In this document: piece after piece, positions 11,120 to 23,552 of the stretch
How the letters are laid out: every line of letters starts with the position of its first letter
How positions within the stretch are numbered: position 1 is the first letter of the stretch
Assembly (NCBI GenBank): GCA_015039315.1
Contig: WIDE01000084.1
Coordinates: 1-64,000 of the forward strand
Reading direction: 5' to 3'
Source of the DNA: Clavulina sp. PMI_390
Taxonomy: Eukaryota > Basidiomycota > Agaricomycetes > Cantharellales > Hydnaceae
DNA: 64,000 nucleotides
Translations under genes and position numbers: made by a program
The notes under the pieces: model-generated
What the model was told of the DNA's origin: nothing
The model's database searches: none
What the model saw: only the letters and a program-made list of their open reading frames with translations

Positions 11120-14100
11120 TCACGCCCATCCCGAATACGCAGGTTGCGGCTGCTGGCTTGGCCAGGACCGCTGTCCGTCGCCATACCCCGGCATCTGGCC
11201 TTGAGAATGGGTTTGGCTCGGTGGCCCTTGGTTTGGCGGCTGAGTGGACCCACCAACAGGCAGCCCGCTCAAAAAGGCAGGCATCGGGCCGGCTGATACT
11301 GTGTGCGGTTGGAATCGGCCTGTCTCCGTAGGGGGAGGCAGCTCATGATTCGACGGGAAGAATTGGGGGATGGACGTTTGTGAGGGGTGCGAAGGAATCT
11401 GGGTAGCATATGAAGGGTTGTGACCAGGGTTCGGCTCTTGCTGGAAGAAAGGTTGAGAGGATTGTGGAATGCCGTAGGGAAGCGAGTTTTTGGGTGAAGA
11501 TGTTGAATCATACGATGAATGCGAAGGGTTGGAGTATGCCCCAAATTGTGGTGGCTGCTGGGCTTGCATCGAAAAAGCGCCCATGGGATATTGATCAGGT
11601 AGCGGTTGAGGGTTTGATTGAGGCTGCGAGCCGAATAGGGTGTCTGTTGCGGGAGATGAGCTCGAATGAGAGCTTTGACCGGCAGACTGGGCAGACTGGA
11701 CAGGAATGCTGCTTGGTGGTAGCGATTGTTCAGACGCAAATTCAGGAATTTGCCCCATGGGTGGGCCATCGGGATAAGATTGAGAAACATTTGAAGGAGA
11801 GCTGAAGGATGATGCATGCGAGGAGCTTAGAGTTTGCGAAAGAGGAACGCCTGAAAAGCTCGGCATCATTGGATGCATAGATGACTCATACGTCATCCCC
11901 GCCGCTGAAACGAATGGTGGGACAGCATATTCGCTACCCTCGAATTTCGATGCCAGAGAAGCCTCGGTGGCATCTTTCTCCTCACCGACAATGGTAGAGC
12001 TGAGCAACGACGCCCTGCTTGAGCCTCTCCCTTCAATTGGAGAGGCAGGGGAAACAGGAGCGTAGGCGTGAGGTGCCAATTCCCCAGGGCTTGCACCTTT
12101 CGTGCTCGTGGGAGATGCCATCCCAATCTTCTTCCTCGCCGATTGTGGGCTGCCAGTCGCACTAGTCAAGGCAGCTATTGGGACCTGCGCAAGCTGGACC
12201 TGGAGGTTGATCATAGAGCAATCGAGACTTGGGAACGTCAAGCGACGAACGACCTCGATCTCCTCGCCACGCGTGGTTTCATCCAGCGTATCATTATAGA
12301 GGGGAGCGATAGCGCTGAGAACAATACGCCCCTGCCCTGCATGCGGGATGAAACGCTCAATAGAGTTAAGTGAGGTTGTCGCGTTACGGATACGTTCGCG
12401 GTACATCTCGCGGCTAGGTTGATCCGGCTTGGCTATCAGAAGGTCAGCGTAGAACATTGCTGCCGAGAAGAGTGCATTTTCGCCTATATAGAGATGAGAG
12501 ATTAGCGCTACGGGTAGAGTCTCAAAAGGACAGAATACTCACTCCATGAAATGTACCCTGGTTGCGCAATGAAGACATTCGAGTAGCAAGCAGAAACCAG
12601 CTCTCGCAACACATCTATCACAGTATTGGCGGCGTGGATGGTCGCCTGTAGTCCCTCCATCGTTGCCAGACTGAGATTCATCTTCCCATGCTCGCCAGCG
12701 GAAGCATGTAATTCTGGGCACAACCTCGGAACAGTGTACTGCTGATGGAGGGAGAATCGGACGTGACATGAAATCGTGCGCAGCCACACGCTCTGCAACA
12801 TAATCTTGCGAATCGCAAGGGGTGATGTGGCCATCAACCCTCGGGAAAGCATGTTGACATCGTCTAACCGCAGATCGAACGGCAGTGAGTTCTTCCATTG
12901 ATCCAGTGATTGATCGTGGGCCTTGACAGCCTCAAATGAAATCCCCTCCGGCCGGGTGGATAGCGCGTCCCGAAGAATATCCCCAAGAATAACGATGAGG
13001 CGAAATTTGGCGAGATGGTAGGAAGTGTTGGGGTCGAAGGGCGGAGGAGCGAAGGGAGAAGGGGACGTTTGAGGTGGTTCAGAGATAGGGAATTTTGTAT
13101 CAAAGTGGTGGCTTTGTACTGAGAGCGGTCTCCCGAACTACGGAACGTATAAAGCAGATGAATAAATGCGAGGTTTCAGCGAATTTGCAGATAAACTTAC
13201 AACAAACGCCTGCCATCTATCGAGGGAGACGAAATTCCACCACGCCCTGAAAAAAAAAAAAGAGTTAATCAGTGATCAGAAAAACATACCAATACCCCGT
13301 ATACGTACCAACGTCGTCGTTCTATCTCCACAGGAGATATTTTCCAGTTTCCTGGATCACGGTGCAACGCCAATGCGAGTACGGCAGCATTTAGGTCACC
13401 TTTACCGGCCCACGACCCCGTCGGAATGGTCTGGGATATATAGAGGTAGTGGCATCTGAGAAGCAGATGCTCAACATATGGTAACGAAGGGGGCGCTCGA
13501 AGGCTCCGATATTGAGCAATACATCGTCGAGAGGCCGCATACCATCTCTGGCCCAGTTCGTTGACATTTAGCTCTTTGGGAAGAAGGCCCCCGATGGGGT
13601 CATTCTCTGGCAAGTGACTCAAGGCGATAGCAGCGATGAGATAGACAGTTCCCAGCGTTAAGATGTTTGACTTGTCCCCTCTCGCTCGTTCCAGACGCCA
13701 TTCCTCCAGCCATAGATTTTGATTGAGCATGGCCATGAAGAAGGTGCAGCTTTCGAAGAAAAAGTGGATCAGGTGCTCGAATAGCACTTCATGGTTGGGC
13801 AAGCTGTAGTACTCTTGCAGGAGAGCGTTGCACTCAGACTTATCGAGTATCTCGGGCGGATCATGAGACAAGAGTGGTCCAGGGAACCCTAGTTTCTCGC
13901 TCTTTACGGAAGAAATCAGTCACATTCAGGCTGATGGAAAGAAATTGAAGCTCACCCTACCAAGTAGTAAAGCAGCTGGTGCGGCAGAGGGTCCGACGTA
14001 CAGCGGCTCTAATCGCATTTTAGCCTGTTGAGAGAATCGCTCCCAAGCCGCGTGTGGAGCGCCGTCAGAGAAGGCATCGTAAATACCACTCTTGTCGATC

Positions 14101-14562
14101 CCAGAGTCCTTGTGACCAGAGGCAGAGTCAGCAGGTCGAGGAAGAGCGGCCTCGAGCATTCTGAGCAATGATTGAATGCGCTCGATCTCCCCACGAATTT
14201 CCAAAAATGACCTGTCGCAAGATATCAGGCTCCCAAGTCCATGTAGGTAGAAGATGAGGAGCTCACAATGCTGGGTCATCCTTTGCTGCCAAGGCGGTCT
14301 CTTCAGGGTAGCATTGGTCGGTGGTTCCGCGAATCTCGCAGCCAGAGCAGGGTCGTTTTCGATCGCATTTGAGCTTGGATGCCCGACATGGTTCACTTGA
14401 AAGCGGTTCAATTGGCTCCAAGGAACTCGTAGCATGCTCACAGAGTACTCACCAGTTGACTGCCTTACGTGACCGCTTTGGGGCGCGGGCGGACTGTCCT
14501 GAACCGCCTTGGCCGTCCGGACCTTCCGGACCTTCTGAAAGATCGCGCTTCTGGGATGCCAT
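11120..14562 (-). CDS. Zn2Cys6 (fungal Gal4-type) transcription factor
   Basis: Seven exons on the minus strand: 14562-14453, 14395-14267, 14211-13956, 13901-13309, 13246-13201, 13137-12543, 12483-11120, giving 1030 residues. The DNA-binding cluster is at residues 37-65 with six Cys spaced C-x2-C-x6-C-x5-C-x2-C-x8-C. Intron 1 splits the first Cys codon. A heptad-like linker (EIERIQSLLRMLEAAL) follows and could mediate dimerisation. The middle carries the fungal-specific TF domain: FFFESCTFFMAML, a diagnostic RRRWAWW..SLDRWQ segment spread over introns 4 and 5, then FGRPLSV. The last 330 residues are Pro/Gln/Ser-rich, as in activation domains. The start at 14562 gives the only frame continuous with the cluster. 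It is divergent from the dsRBD-like gene, 304 bases away. Targets are unknown; nuclear location is inferred. Confidence 0.9.
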
Positions 14563-14866
14563 ACGCCCTCAGGAAGGTGTAGGTCGAGGTAGAGATGGAG
14601 AGAAGGCTTGGGCACCGAGGAACTATTCACAGCGAGTCTGCTTCCGATAACTTCGGGGGGCTAACTCGTAAACGGAGAGGCGGTTTGCCTCGGAGATGAG
14701 ATGTAGAGATGTGTTGGATAAATTCAGTCGATAAATTTGGCGCGAATTGATAGAAGAAGTTCTTAACGAGGGACGCAGAGTTTGATGAGGATTGCGATCA
14801 AGTAAGCCTCGAGTATGTTTGTTTGCGAGTGCTTGGTCGCCGCCCTCGGCGCCCATACACGGCGCA

Positions 14867-17800
14867 ATGGCTCAGGTTGCCCCATCTGTAGCTTCCAGGG
14901 CCGAATCCTCCAACGCAGCTGATGCACAAGTTACAGGGCAGCTCATAGTCAAACCCTCAGACCTTCCCCCCCACCTTCAATTAAAACATCGCATCACCCA
15001 GAGCTTGATTGATTTGGGTAGCACTTTTCTCACCGACTATGCTGATCCCAGCACCGACTACGATCCCTTTGAGCCTAAAAAGCGTATTGTTGCCGATATC
15101 TCAGACACTAAAGGCGCCGCCATCGATAATAGCGCTGTCAGTGCTGTCGCGAAACTGAACAAAGCTGCCCATCGGGCTTTTGGCACCGTTGGTGACTACC
15201 TCAAGTACGATTATTCAGAGGAATTCGGGCCATTAAGTGCGCATAGCTGTCCCCATGAACCATCAGACTTAAGGCTGATCTCTCCATAGGAAAGCGCTGC
15301 ATCCTGGAAGTGACGCGTAATGATGGCTTGAAACGAGTCTACTCAACAAAGCCCGAATTCGCACGAAAAAGCGAAGCGAAAACAAAGGTCGCCACCATTG
15401 CCATCGAGAATGGCGCCATAGACTTCATTCTATACGGAAACGATCCCCGCGGCAAAGGCTATTCTCTCGCTCCAGTCAACGGCCCTGTTCACACGGTGGA
15501 GGACGAAGCTGGAGAGAGTTTGCTCGATATCAATACTGTCCCTACGCAAGAGTCTGCCGCTTCCGGGAGCAATCCTACCGAAGTCGTTGATTCTGATGGG
15601 TTTATTGCACTGATCGAACAATGCTGTCAAGAGTGGCGGGCCGGTCGTATTCGACCTGTCTACTATTTCACGAGTGATTCCAAGTCTCCTGGTCAGCTCT
15701 TGTCTCCCTATCATAACAAATTCACCTCTCATTCTTACAAACTTCGATCATTTCTAATTAGACCACGGTTGTGCGCTAAAAATCAACCTCACTGACCACA
15801 TCTCCCGCGCGTACTCAGTATTGCCCACTTTTAAGAATCCGGACTCTGCAAAAGCCGCGGTAGCCCAGCTCGCAGTAGAACAAGACGTCATCGAATTCAT
15901 CAAACATGGTGATGGTCAGCTTGAGCCTCTGCCTCAATCTGCCGAGTACGAGCTGCCAGAAAACATCACTGCGGCTGCAGCAGCCGCCGAGGTGCAAACC
16001 AAGGAAGGCGAAAAGAAAAAGCGTCGAAAAGAGAAAATCGATCCCGAGCTGCTTGCGAGCAAAATCATGACCGTCGCAAGCTTCTTTGACACCTTGCCTC
16101 AGCCTCTCCCCGAACCTGTCGGCGTCAAGACTGCTGAGGATACGAATCCTGTGGCTTGGCTTCATGGAGTTCTTCAGCGACATCGCGCGAGCCACTTCTT
16201 CGTAACTCATTCATGGACAATTGACCCTAAACTAGGTCGTAAGTGATTCTTGTCCCCAAATCTGAATGCGAAGTGGAAGCTTATGGTATCGGTCAAGTTC
16301 ATGGTTGCGTTATGCGTATTCAGCAGGGTTCTGGAGACAGTCGAACGTACATCGTTGAGCCTGTGTTTGCCAAACGACAAGATGCTAAGATTGCAGCTTC
16401 TCTCGAAGCAATCTCCAAGGGGATCAGCGAGTGGATTCGAAGTGCTGCAGTGCCAGCCCAAGAGAAGCTGACCCAAGAGCTTCGCGATAAAGCTCGTGAA
16501 GTTCTCGTGCCAGCCATTCAGGGTAGCATGCAGAGCTTGAATCCCCCTCAACAGCCTGAATGGATCTCTATCCCTCAACATCACAGTATGACTCCATTTT
16601 GACAACTCACTGAGTTGCTTCGCGGCTATGCTAACGATTTCCTCTCCCTAGTGTATGGATGCACTCTCACTGTTCGTCTCGATGCTACCTCGTATCGAAA
16701 GTACTCGGTTCCTCCAGAGCATCTCTCTCGGCTTGATGCCAAATTCGCTGTGACTCTGCTAGCTGTTGAGAAGGGCGTGCTAGAGTTCATACGGTTCCGT
16801 GGTCTAAATTCCCCTGCGGACTTCGATCGCGAGGCGTATGCAATGAGCTTTAGGTTCAAGCAACCTGGCCCCTTCCAGCAGTTCAACAAGTCCGGCAATC
16901 GGCAACCCGTGAACCGTTTCGAGCCTAATGGTCGTGGTAGGTCTCAGAGAGATTTGAGTGGAGTCCCTCGCGCGCCAGCCGCCATGTTATCGCAACCCAC
17001 CTCTCGCGGAAACTTCCACAACGATCATTCTCGTTCTCAAAACGCTCGGGGAACAAATCGCGGCGGTCACTCTAATGGGGCGGATCGATGGTCGGGGCAC
17101 GGTCGTCGCAACAGCTACGAGCCTCGTGATCCTTCCATCAGCCGTTCCCAGGATGCTATGGGCCAGTACAATGGACCAGACTCATACGACAGAGGGCTAT
17201 ACTACGACAGCGTGAATGAAGCGGGATTCTACAACAGCCATTCATATGAGACCCGACCTGCTCACGAAGGCAACAACCGATATCCTCGACCGCGTAGCTC
17301 CGAGTATCAACAGGGGTATCACGATCCAGACTATCCATATCCATCTGATCGTGAACCATCTCAGAATTATGACGATAGAGACTATCCTCCTTATTCTTCT
17401 TCCTCCTATGATGATCGTGATTATCCCCCTACTCCCTCGACACCTCGTGCTTCGTATTACCCACCGCCCCAGAAGCATGCTTCGCTTATTCCTACGTCTT
17501 ACGGCCCCTCTCTTAACTATTCTTCCTCTGACGACTACTATACTGCGCCACATCCGGCACCTCCTGCAGACGGCCCATATGACTCTGGAATGTACCATGA
17601 GTCGACGGCTGACCGTGAGCCCCCCATGCACCCTGATGGATATTATTCGCATTCTGATTATGTACCAGACCCTTCTCGTGACCCTCACGATTATGCTCCT
17701 AGGGCTCGTGACCCATATCCTCCACCCCCTCCTGCCATGTATGTTCGATCTCCAGATCACATTTCTCCAACTATTGAACCCTCTGCTCTTCCCTTCACCT

Positions 17801-18715
17801 CTCAATCCCACCACCGAAACCAAAATAGACGCCGCCCTTCATCTGATGCTCATGGGCTGGCAAAAGGTGCCGTAGCAGATACAAGCTCCAGAAGTCACTA
17901 CGGCGACGAAGCTGGTTTGGAAAGCGGAGAGATTGTGGAGAATGAATCTTCAAGGATGGATGTAGAGTCTTCCCTTCGTGACAAGGCCAAGGCGTCCAGA
18001 AAGAGGAGCTTCAGCGGTAGGACGGATACAGAGGACAGTGGGACCGGAAGGCAATGGCAGAAACGTACGTACACGTGTGCTCCACACCCTTGTTTCCAGT
18101 CAGTCATGAGTTTCGTAGTAACACTCTACTGACTTATATGTGAAATACTCTCTCTTATTTTTTCTAGGTGCTCGCACTACCGATTCTGAAGTATCAATTA
18201 AGCCAACGCCCTCGGCGAGCAGCAAACCTGCTCACCAAACCGAACCTCCGGCTCTCACTGCCCCTCGACCGCAACTGCAACAGCCTCTTTCCCCTCCTCA
18301 GCCCCATCCTGCGGCTGAGGCTTCTCCATCAGAGCCGCCCCCTGCACCGCATCCTTCCACGACAGACGTCTCGCAGCATCAAGCACCCCCTTCATTCCAA
18401 AAGCCGCCTCCTGACCCACGCGCAATCCCTTCCTCCTCCCCACCATTCTTCAAAGCCAAAACAAAGCCTGCACTCACACTGCTCTTCGAATTTTGTGCCA
18501 CGCATGAAGAACCTATCCCTGAACTGCACTCGGAGCTCGTCCCTCGTAGTGATAGTGGAGGTGTCCAGGAGCACAAGGTGTGGATGATCATGGGGAAGGA
18601 GAAGCTCGAGCTCCCTACGACGTTTCCTACTTTGAGTGCCGGACAAGAGAAGTTGGCGAGTCTTGTGTTGGCGAGGTTGAAGAAGAAGCATGCATCTACA
18701 AGCTCTACTGTTTGA
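14867..18715 (+). CDS. Large protein with four dsRNA-binding-like repeats and a Tyr/Pro-rich region
   Basis: Six exons: 14867-15236, 15290-15691, 15762-16238, 16298-16585, 16652-18064, 18168-18715, giving 1165 residues. Four copies of a roughly 50-residue module lie at about residues 125-175, 258-308, 417-467 and 514-563. Their shared pattern is hGC-x-L-x-(I/V) ... YS(V/T)xPxF ... (D/E)AKxxVAxxAxExGxI(D/E)FI. The strand-strand-strand-helix layout resembles a dsRNA-binding motif, but the basic RNA-contact residues are weak, so protein-protein use is possible. Residues 570-960 are rich in Tyr, Pro, Ser, Asp and Arg and probably disordered. The C-terminal 70 residues look folded (LLFEFCATHEEPIPEL; KVWMIMGKEKLELP). 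I know no name for this architecture. An in-frame ATG at 14792 could also start it; 14867 has the better context. Confidence 0.8.
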
Positions 18716-19214
18716 GCGTTGGCGCAGACTCGATCCCCATGACTCCTTTTTTCTATTTTTTTTGGTTGTCGCTATCACCCTTGTTGTCCCGGCTGTATCT
18801 TGTTCTCGCTTTGCTTTCCCATCGCTGTGGGTGGCCCGCATTTTGCACCACTATTCAACATCTTGCATCTCGTTCGTCCGCACACATCGCTATTCGTGCT
18901 ATGGATTCATGAATCCTTGTGGCTCATTGTATATGTACTTGACTACCTTCATCACCTCAACGCATTCATTAGCGAAGACTCTCACTGGCACACTGGACTC
19001 ATATCAGGTTCGGAGTTGGGAACGATTGAATACGCACGTGCGATCGACGGTGAGATCGAAAGGAGTGTGACGTTGGGTATTACTATATGGGGAGGGTGTC
19101 TACGAATAGGAGATAATAGTCCAAAGTGGGCGCAGACAAAAATGCGAATGTAGAAAGCAACAACACGACTACGACGACGCGCCGAATAATTATGACAAGA
19201 AATCCAAAACCCCT
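18716..19214. other. Convergent 3' flanks between two genes
   Basis: Spacer between two genes that point towards each other. It is T-rich just after the stop at 18715, as expected of a 3' untranslated region. No gene seen. Confidence 0.5.
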
Positions 19215-20614
19215 CTACTCAGTCTTCGACTTGCCGTTACCCATCCTGAAGTTACCCTCAGCGGCAGCAGCCTCAGCCACGATACCCTCACGCTCAGTCT
19301 CCTCCAACAGCCTCTTCTCGAGAGCAGCCTTGTTCTCGCCAGCCTTGGTACCGGCCTTGACGCGTGCCTTGTACGCACGGTACTTGTCATCAGTACCGAA
19401 GATGTAGTCAAGATACCTGAATGAGGTGGAGTAGTTCTATTGAGCCAAAGGGAGCGCGGCGTCAGTAACGATAAATCGATGAAGGGGCATCCGAACACAT
19501 CCGATGGAGTTCAGGGATGGAGAAAAAAGGAGGGGAGTACTCACGTTGGTGAAGGCCATGTGATGGAAATCGTGGTGCTCGGCACCGCTCCACAGAGGGA
19601 AGATGTTCCTCAAGCTCCAAGGGAAATCGTACCCAGAGTGCGCATCGACAGCCTGCCACAGCCTGGCGGTGACCCAGATGTAGACGGTGAGGATGTGCAA
19701 GTTTTGGGTGATGTAGCAGAAGAGCAGTGGCCCGCCGATAGTGCCCATTCCAAGGATCAGGATCTCAAAGGGGTGCGCAAACTCGGCAGCGAGGCCGAAA
19801 GGAGCGGAGTAGCGGTGGTGGAGCTTGTGGATGTTGCGGTACAGAGGGCCATAGTGCAGGGCTTGGTGGGCTGTTGGCGGACAGGAGAAAAGAAACGTTG
19901 TGAATAAACAGCCCACTCGTGATCGCGGGGAGAATTAGACGTACCAACAAAGTGCCAAGCGTCCTCAAACATCATGAACAGGAGGACCTGGGGGAGAATG
20001 GTCTGCCAGCCAGGGAAGGGAACCTGCCATGTTTGCATGCCGAGGGCTTCGGCCAAAGGATGGAAAAACCAAATCTGGGGTTGCGATGTCAGAAAGCTGA
20101 ATGATAGACGCGTCGAAAAGATCTGCGGACGCACTTGCGGGAGCTCAATAGTGAAGTGAGTTAGAAGAACCAGGCGGGTGCAGGCCCATTGCTCTGCTAG
20201 TGTCGGAATTTTTGTCTGCAAAATGCATTATTTGAATTAGATTTGTCAGGGTCGACGACGTAGAGACGAGAGGGACGAACCGGCTGCAGCTTCCACTTCC
20301 GGAAATAAGGCATCTGGTCGACAATCATCCAAGGGATACACCTCCCGAAGTAGAAGGTCTAAGAGCATATGCAGATGGGTGAATCAGTGGTTGAAGTGGT
20401 TGAAAAAATTCTGGGCGACTGCAATTTTCGCAATTTTTTCGAAACGCACCTCGTGTAATACGAAGCTCATCACACCAGTGGCGAGCGCAGGGTTCTCCAT
20501 CCACAGGTACCAGCTGGCCCATTGTAATTCGAACCAGTTGAGGGCTGAAAAGTCGGTGCCTGCAGCCGCATAGAGCTGGGCCGACGTCGCGTGGGACATC
20601 GTGATGTTAAACAT
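19215..20614 (-). CDS. ERG25: C-4 methylsterol oxidase (ergosterol pathway)
   Basis: Six exons on the minus strand: 20614-20450, 20358-20281, 20215-20135, 20074-19945, 19870-19545, 19436-19215, giving 333 residues. This is a fatty-acid-hydroxylase/sterol-desaturase protein of the endoplasmic reticulum that oxidises the C-4 methyl groups of sterols with O2 and a di-iron centre. The three histidine boxes are present: HFVAH, HKLHH and [23 protein letters not shown] and [14 protein letters not shown] are typical of the family. The length equals that of known ERG25 proteins. The 60-nt intron at 20075-20134 has no stop and keeps frame, so an unspliced transcript would carry 20 extra residues. An internal Met at residue 6 is an alternative start. 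Confidence 0.93.
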
Positions 20615-21195
20615 GGTGGTGGAGGGGAGGAAACGGCCTGATCACGATAGACCAGGGGAGAATATAAGGGTGGAAGGAAGAGGTCGGGAGGAAGAGGGAG
20701 TGACGGAAAAGGTCAGACGAGAAACCTAAATCGTCTGATTTCTGTTTGGACCTGTAATTCGGGAGCGTCGCACGATTCCAAATAAGGAAATTACATGGAG
20801 ACAGCTCACACCACAATGCAAAACACTCCATTTCGGCCGACTCCATAAGCGACATTGCTATTCGTGTGCTGTGGGCTTCTATCAGGCTACGGAGTTGTTG
20901 TTATTCTACTGTTGTGGCATCATAGCTGCTATTGTGTACATGTTCCAGAGTCCAACGTTGCACAAAGTCGGACACCCAATCATGCAACCAAGACAATCTA
21001 CCCCTAAGCCAATAGATCACTCTCTGCCTCGCGCAATACTTCGAAAGATACTTCATGAGACTAGACCGTAAACATAGCATCCTCTTCACAAGCTTCTGGT
21101 GTGGTTGGTTGTAGCACCCGCGGATATGAGTCTTGTTGTCCAAGCAGCCACGCCTCTTTGTCTTGTCTCTTTGACACGATAGCGGCCTTGAGAGG
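20615..21195. other. Divergent promoter region
   Basis: Shared upstream region of ERG25 (minus) and the unknown gene at 21358 (plus). No protein-coding signal seen. A TATA box for the plus-strand gene lies at its right end. Confidence 0.5.
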
Positions 21196-21203
21196 TATAA
21201 AAG
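21196..21203 (+). promoter_or_regulatory. TATA box (TATAAAAG)
   Basis: A perfect TATAAAAG lies 155 bases before the chosen ATG at 21358. Transcription would begin near 21225-21235, leaving a 5' leader of about 125 bases and making the upstream in-frame ATG at 21235 an unlikely start. Confidence 0.5.
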
Positions 21204-21357
21204 GCCGCGGGATCTGAGCAAACCACTTCTTCCTTTGAATACCTCAACGAACTCCCCTCACCGCTTACAGAACCACCTGGACGCGTCAAAGTCCACTCAT
21301 CTGATCTCACAATCCTACTACTTCACACCTTCCTTCCAATCCAAACCGGCTGCAAAA

Positions 21358-23552
21358 ATGGCTAGTTTATTCTCTCGCACCAATACTGCTTCCCCACGCA
21401 CTCGAAGAGGCTCTATTCACCGCCGAACTGTTAGCTTCAGCAACAACCACAATAGTGACCTCGATGATTCTTCCGACCCCACTGTTCATGTCTTGCCATC
21501 GTCCGACTCAGCTGAGCCTCTCCAATCCGCGGCCCTCTCTGCTTCGCATCAACCTGCTGGACAGCACGGTCATCATCGCAACAAGACCGTCATGTCCGAG
21601 TTCAAGTTTCCGCCCCAACCATTCACTCAGGACAAAAGAGCAGATGTGCCCTCCATCCGTGTGTCCTACGAACCTCCGATTGACGATGTGTCTGTCCTCT
21701 CGCTCTCTGATGATCCCTACCACCTTGGCACTGGTGTGGCGACTCAGCCACAACACCGGAGTAGTGATCACACTTCGCCCTCGGGTACGTAACCCACCTC
21801 AAATTTTCTTTACCACGAGTTAGGACATATGTTGACGTTACACTTGCCATAGTTGGCGAACGGACGCCCACCCGTGACACCTTTACTCATCGACACCGTC
21901 GTTCCGACTCCGTTTCCGCCCGTTCCCGCCACGGTCGTTCCACGTCTTTCTCTCGCGATAATCGGGTGCCCACGCAAGACGACTCTCGTCTCCGAGTCCC
22001 TTCCTCTTCAGCAGCACCATCTTATGGCTTCGATGAAGAAGCTCCTGCTTTCCAGGCAACTGTTTCACCTTGCTCGCACGGCCATCCTGGTCCTGAGCAC
22101 ACGAAGAGAGACCTGAGAGTTCATTACGACGACAGTGACTCCGAGGAAGATGGTGAACACGAATCGTACGAGGAGGCCTTGGACGATCCTACTCGATCTC
22201 ATAGTGGTCGGACTGTCCATCGACGTAAGACCTCTAGACAGGCTGAGGCTCAGGGTGCTGGGAGATACGAGTGGAAAGGAAAACAACTTCCGTACCAACC
22301 TTTCTACTCATCTCCAGCGCAGCCCCAGCAGTATATCCAGGCTCAGCAGCATCCACTGACGCAACCATACCTGCCTGCTCCTGTGTACACGTTCAACAAT
22401 CCTGGTTATCCAGCTCTCTCGCAACAATCCAGCATGTACAATCATCCTGGCTGCGTCGTTGCTCATCACCCGCCTCCCCCTGTACCTGCTGCGATACCCT
22501 TTGCTGCCACTGGTCACGTTGCCCCGGCAGGACAATACGGTACGAACCTTGTCGACACCATGCTCCAGTATCCTCGATCGCACGGACTCGCGTATGATTC
22601 TGAGTCTTCGTTCTCTGCGGATTCCAACGACCTGAGTGACAGCGAAGACTATTCCTCCGAGACCAGCGCCACGACGGATGTCCCAAGTCGTCGGAAGCTT
22701 TCCGTCACTGCGCCTAGCTTCCAACCTCAGCACCAGACTCTGCACGGAAACCTTCACGGCTCGTCGTACAATTGCTTGCCTACGAAATCTCACGAGAAAT
22801 ATCTTGCCCCTCAAGGTGATCACTACTCTGGAGTTCACGTCGCTGGCAGCAAACAACACGCCAGGCCTCTTGGTCAAGGAGCGACGAATCTTGCTAAGGC
22901 TAAGAAACAGCTCGATCACTGGCAGCGAAACATTCGACACGTCAAGCTGGAGATCAGAGCGCTGGAAATGGTCAAGGAGGCAAGGCTGCAAGGCGTTAAT
23001 GCTGGATCATTGATCCCTTACCTCAGCCACGTTCCTGTTCAGCGCGCTGTGTCTCATCTCGGAGCCGCCGGTGGTGTGGTTACCGCTTCTGGCCAAAATA
23101 TTATAGGTTTACCGGTCGCCCCCAGTGCTATGGCTCCCTTGGCGCTGACGGCGACGCTCAGTGCTAGACTGAGTAATGCAGCCTTAGACGCTCAAGTCAG
23201 CGATTTTGAACTCAAAGCACGCCGTCTCTTTATGGACGTCGCCGAAGGACGAAAGCGGTACCCAGATCGCGCACTCGCCGCACTGGGCCTTTCCTTTGGT
23301 GTGCTGAAGCATGAGCAGGCCGCGCGTCACTACTCGCTTGCGCAGGCGCAAACCCTAGAACTACAGGCGGAGCAGCAGAAGCTGCACTTGATGTGCAAGC
23401 TAGTAGAGTTCGAGGAGCGGGCTAGGGTCTGGCAGACGAGGTACTGGAAAGGTGTGAATAGGGCTAAGAAGGCTGAGGCTATCACTGCCACTGCTGCTGC
23501 TGGGGGATGCCTCCGTAAGCCTCGAGCGGGAGGAGTTGGAGGAGCTTGCTGA
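21358..23552 (+). CDS. Unknown Agaricomycete-type protein, mostly disordered with a helical C-terminal part
   Basis: Two exons, 21358-21784 and 21853-23552, giving 708 residues. The first 420 residues are rich in Ser, Pro, Gln, His and Arg (RRGSIHRRTVSF; SESSFSADSNDLSDSEDYSSE) and look disordered and phosphorylatable. From about residue 480 a folded, helical part begins: ATNLAKAKKQLDHWQRNIRH, then a helix LEIRALEMVKEARL, then Ala/Leu-rich helices up to EEQ/ERARVWQTRYWKGVNRAKK. There are no transmembrane segments and no recognised domain. The helical end could be a coiled-coil or assembly module. The start at 21358 is preferred because it follows the TATA box at a sensible distance and has AAAATGGC context. 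Confidence 0.75.

Noticed and set aside
17216..17875. Long frames on both strands (219 and 193 codons) inside the dsRBD-like gene
   Set aside because: They are shadows of the Tyr/Pro/Asp-rich coding stretch and consist of monotonous Arg, Leu and Ile runs.
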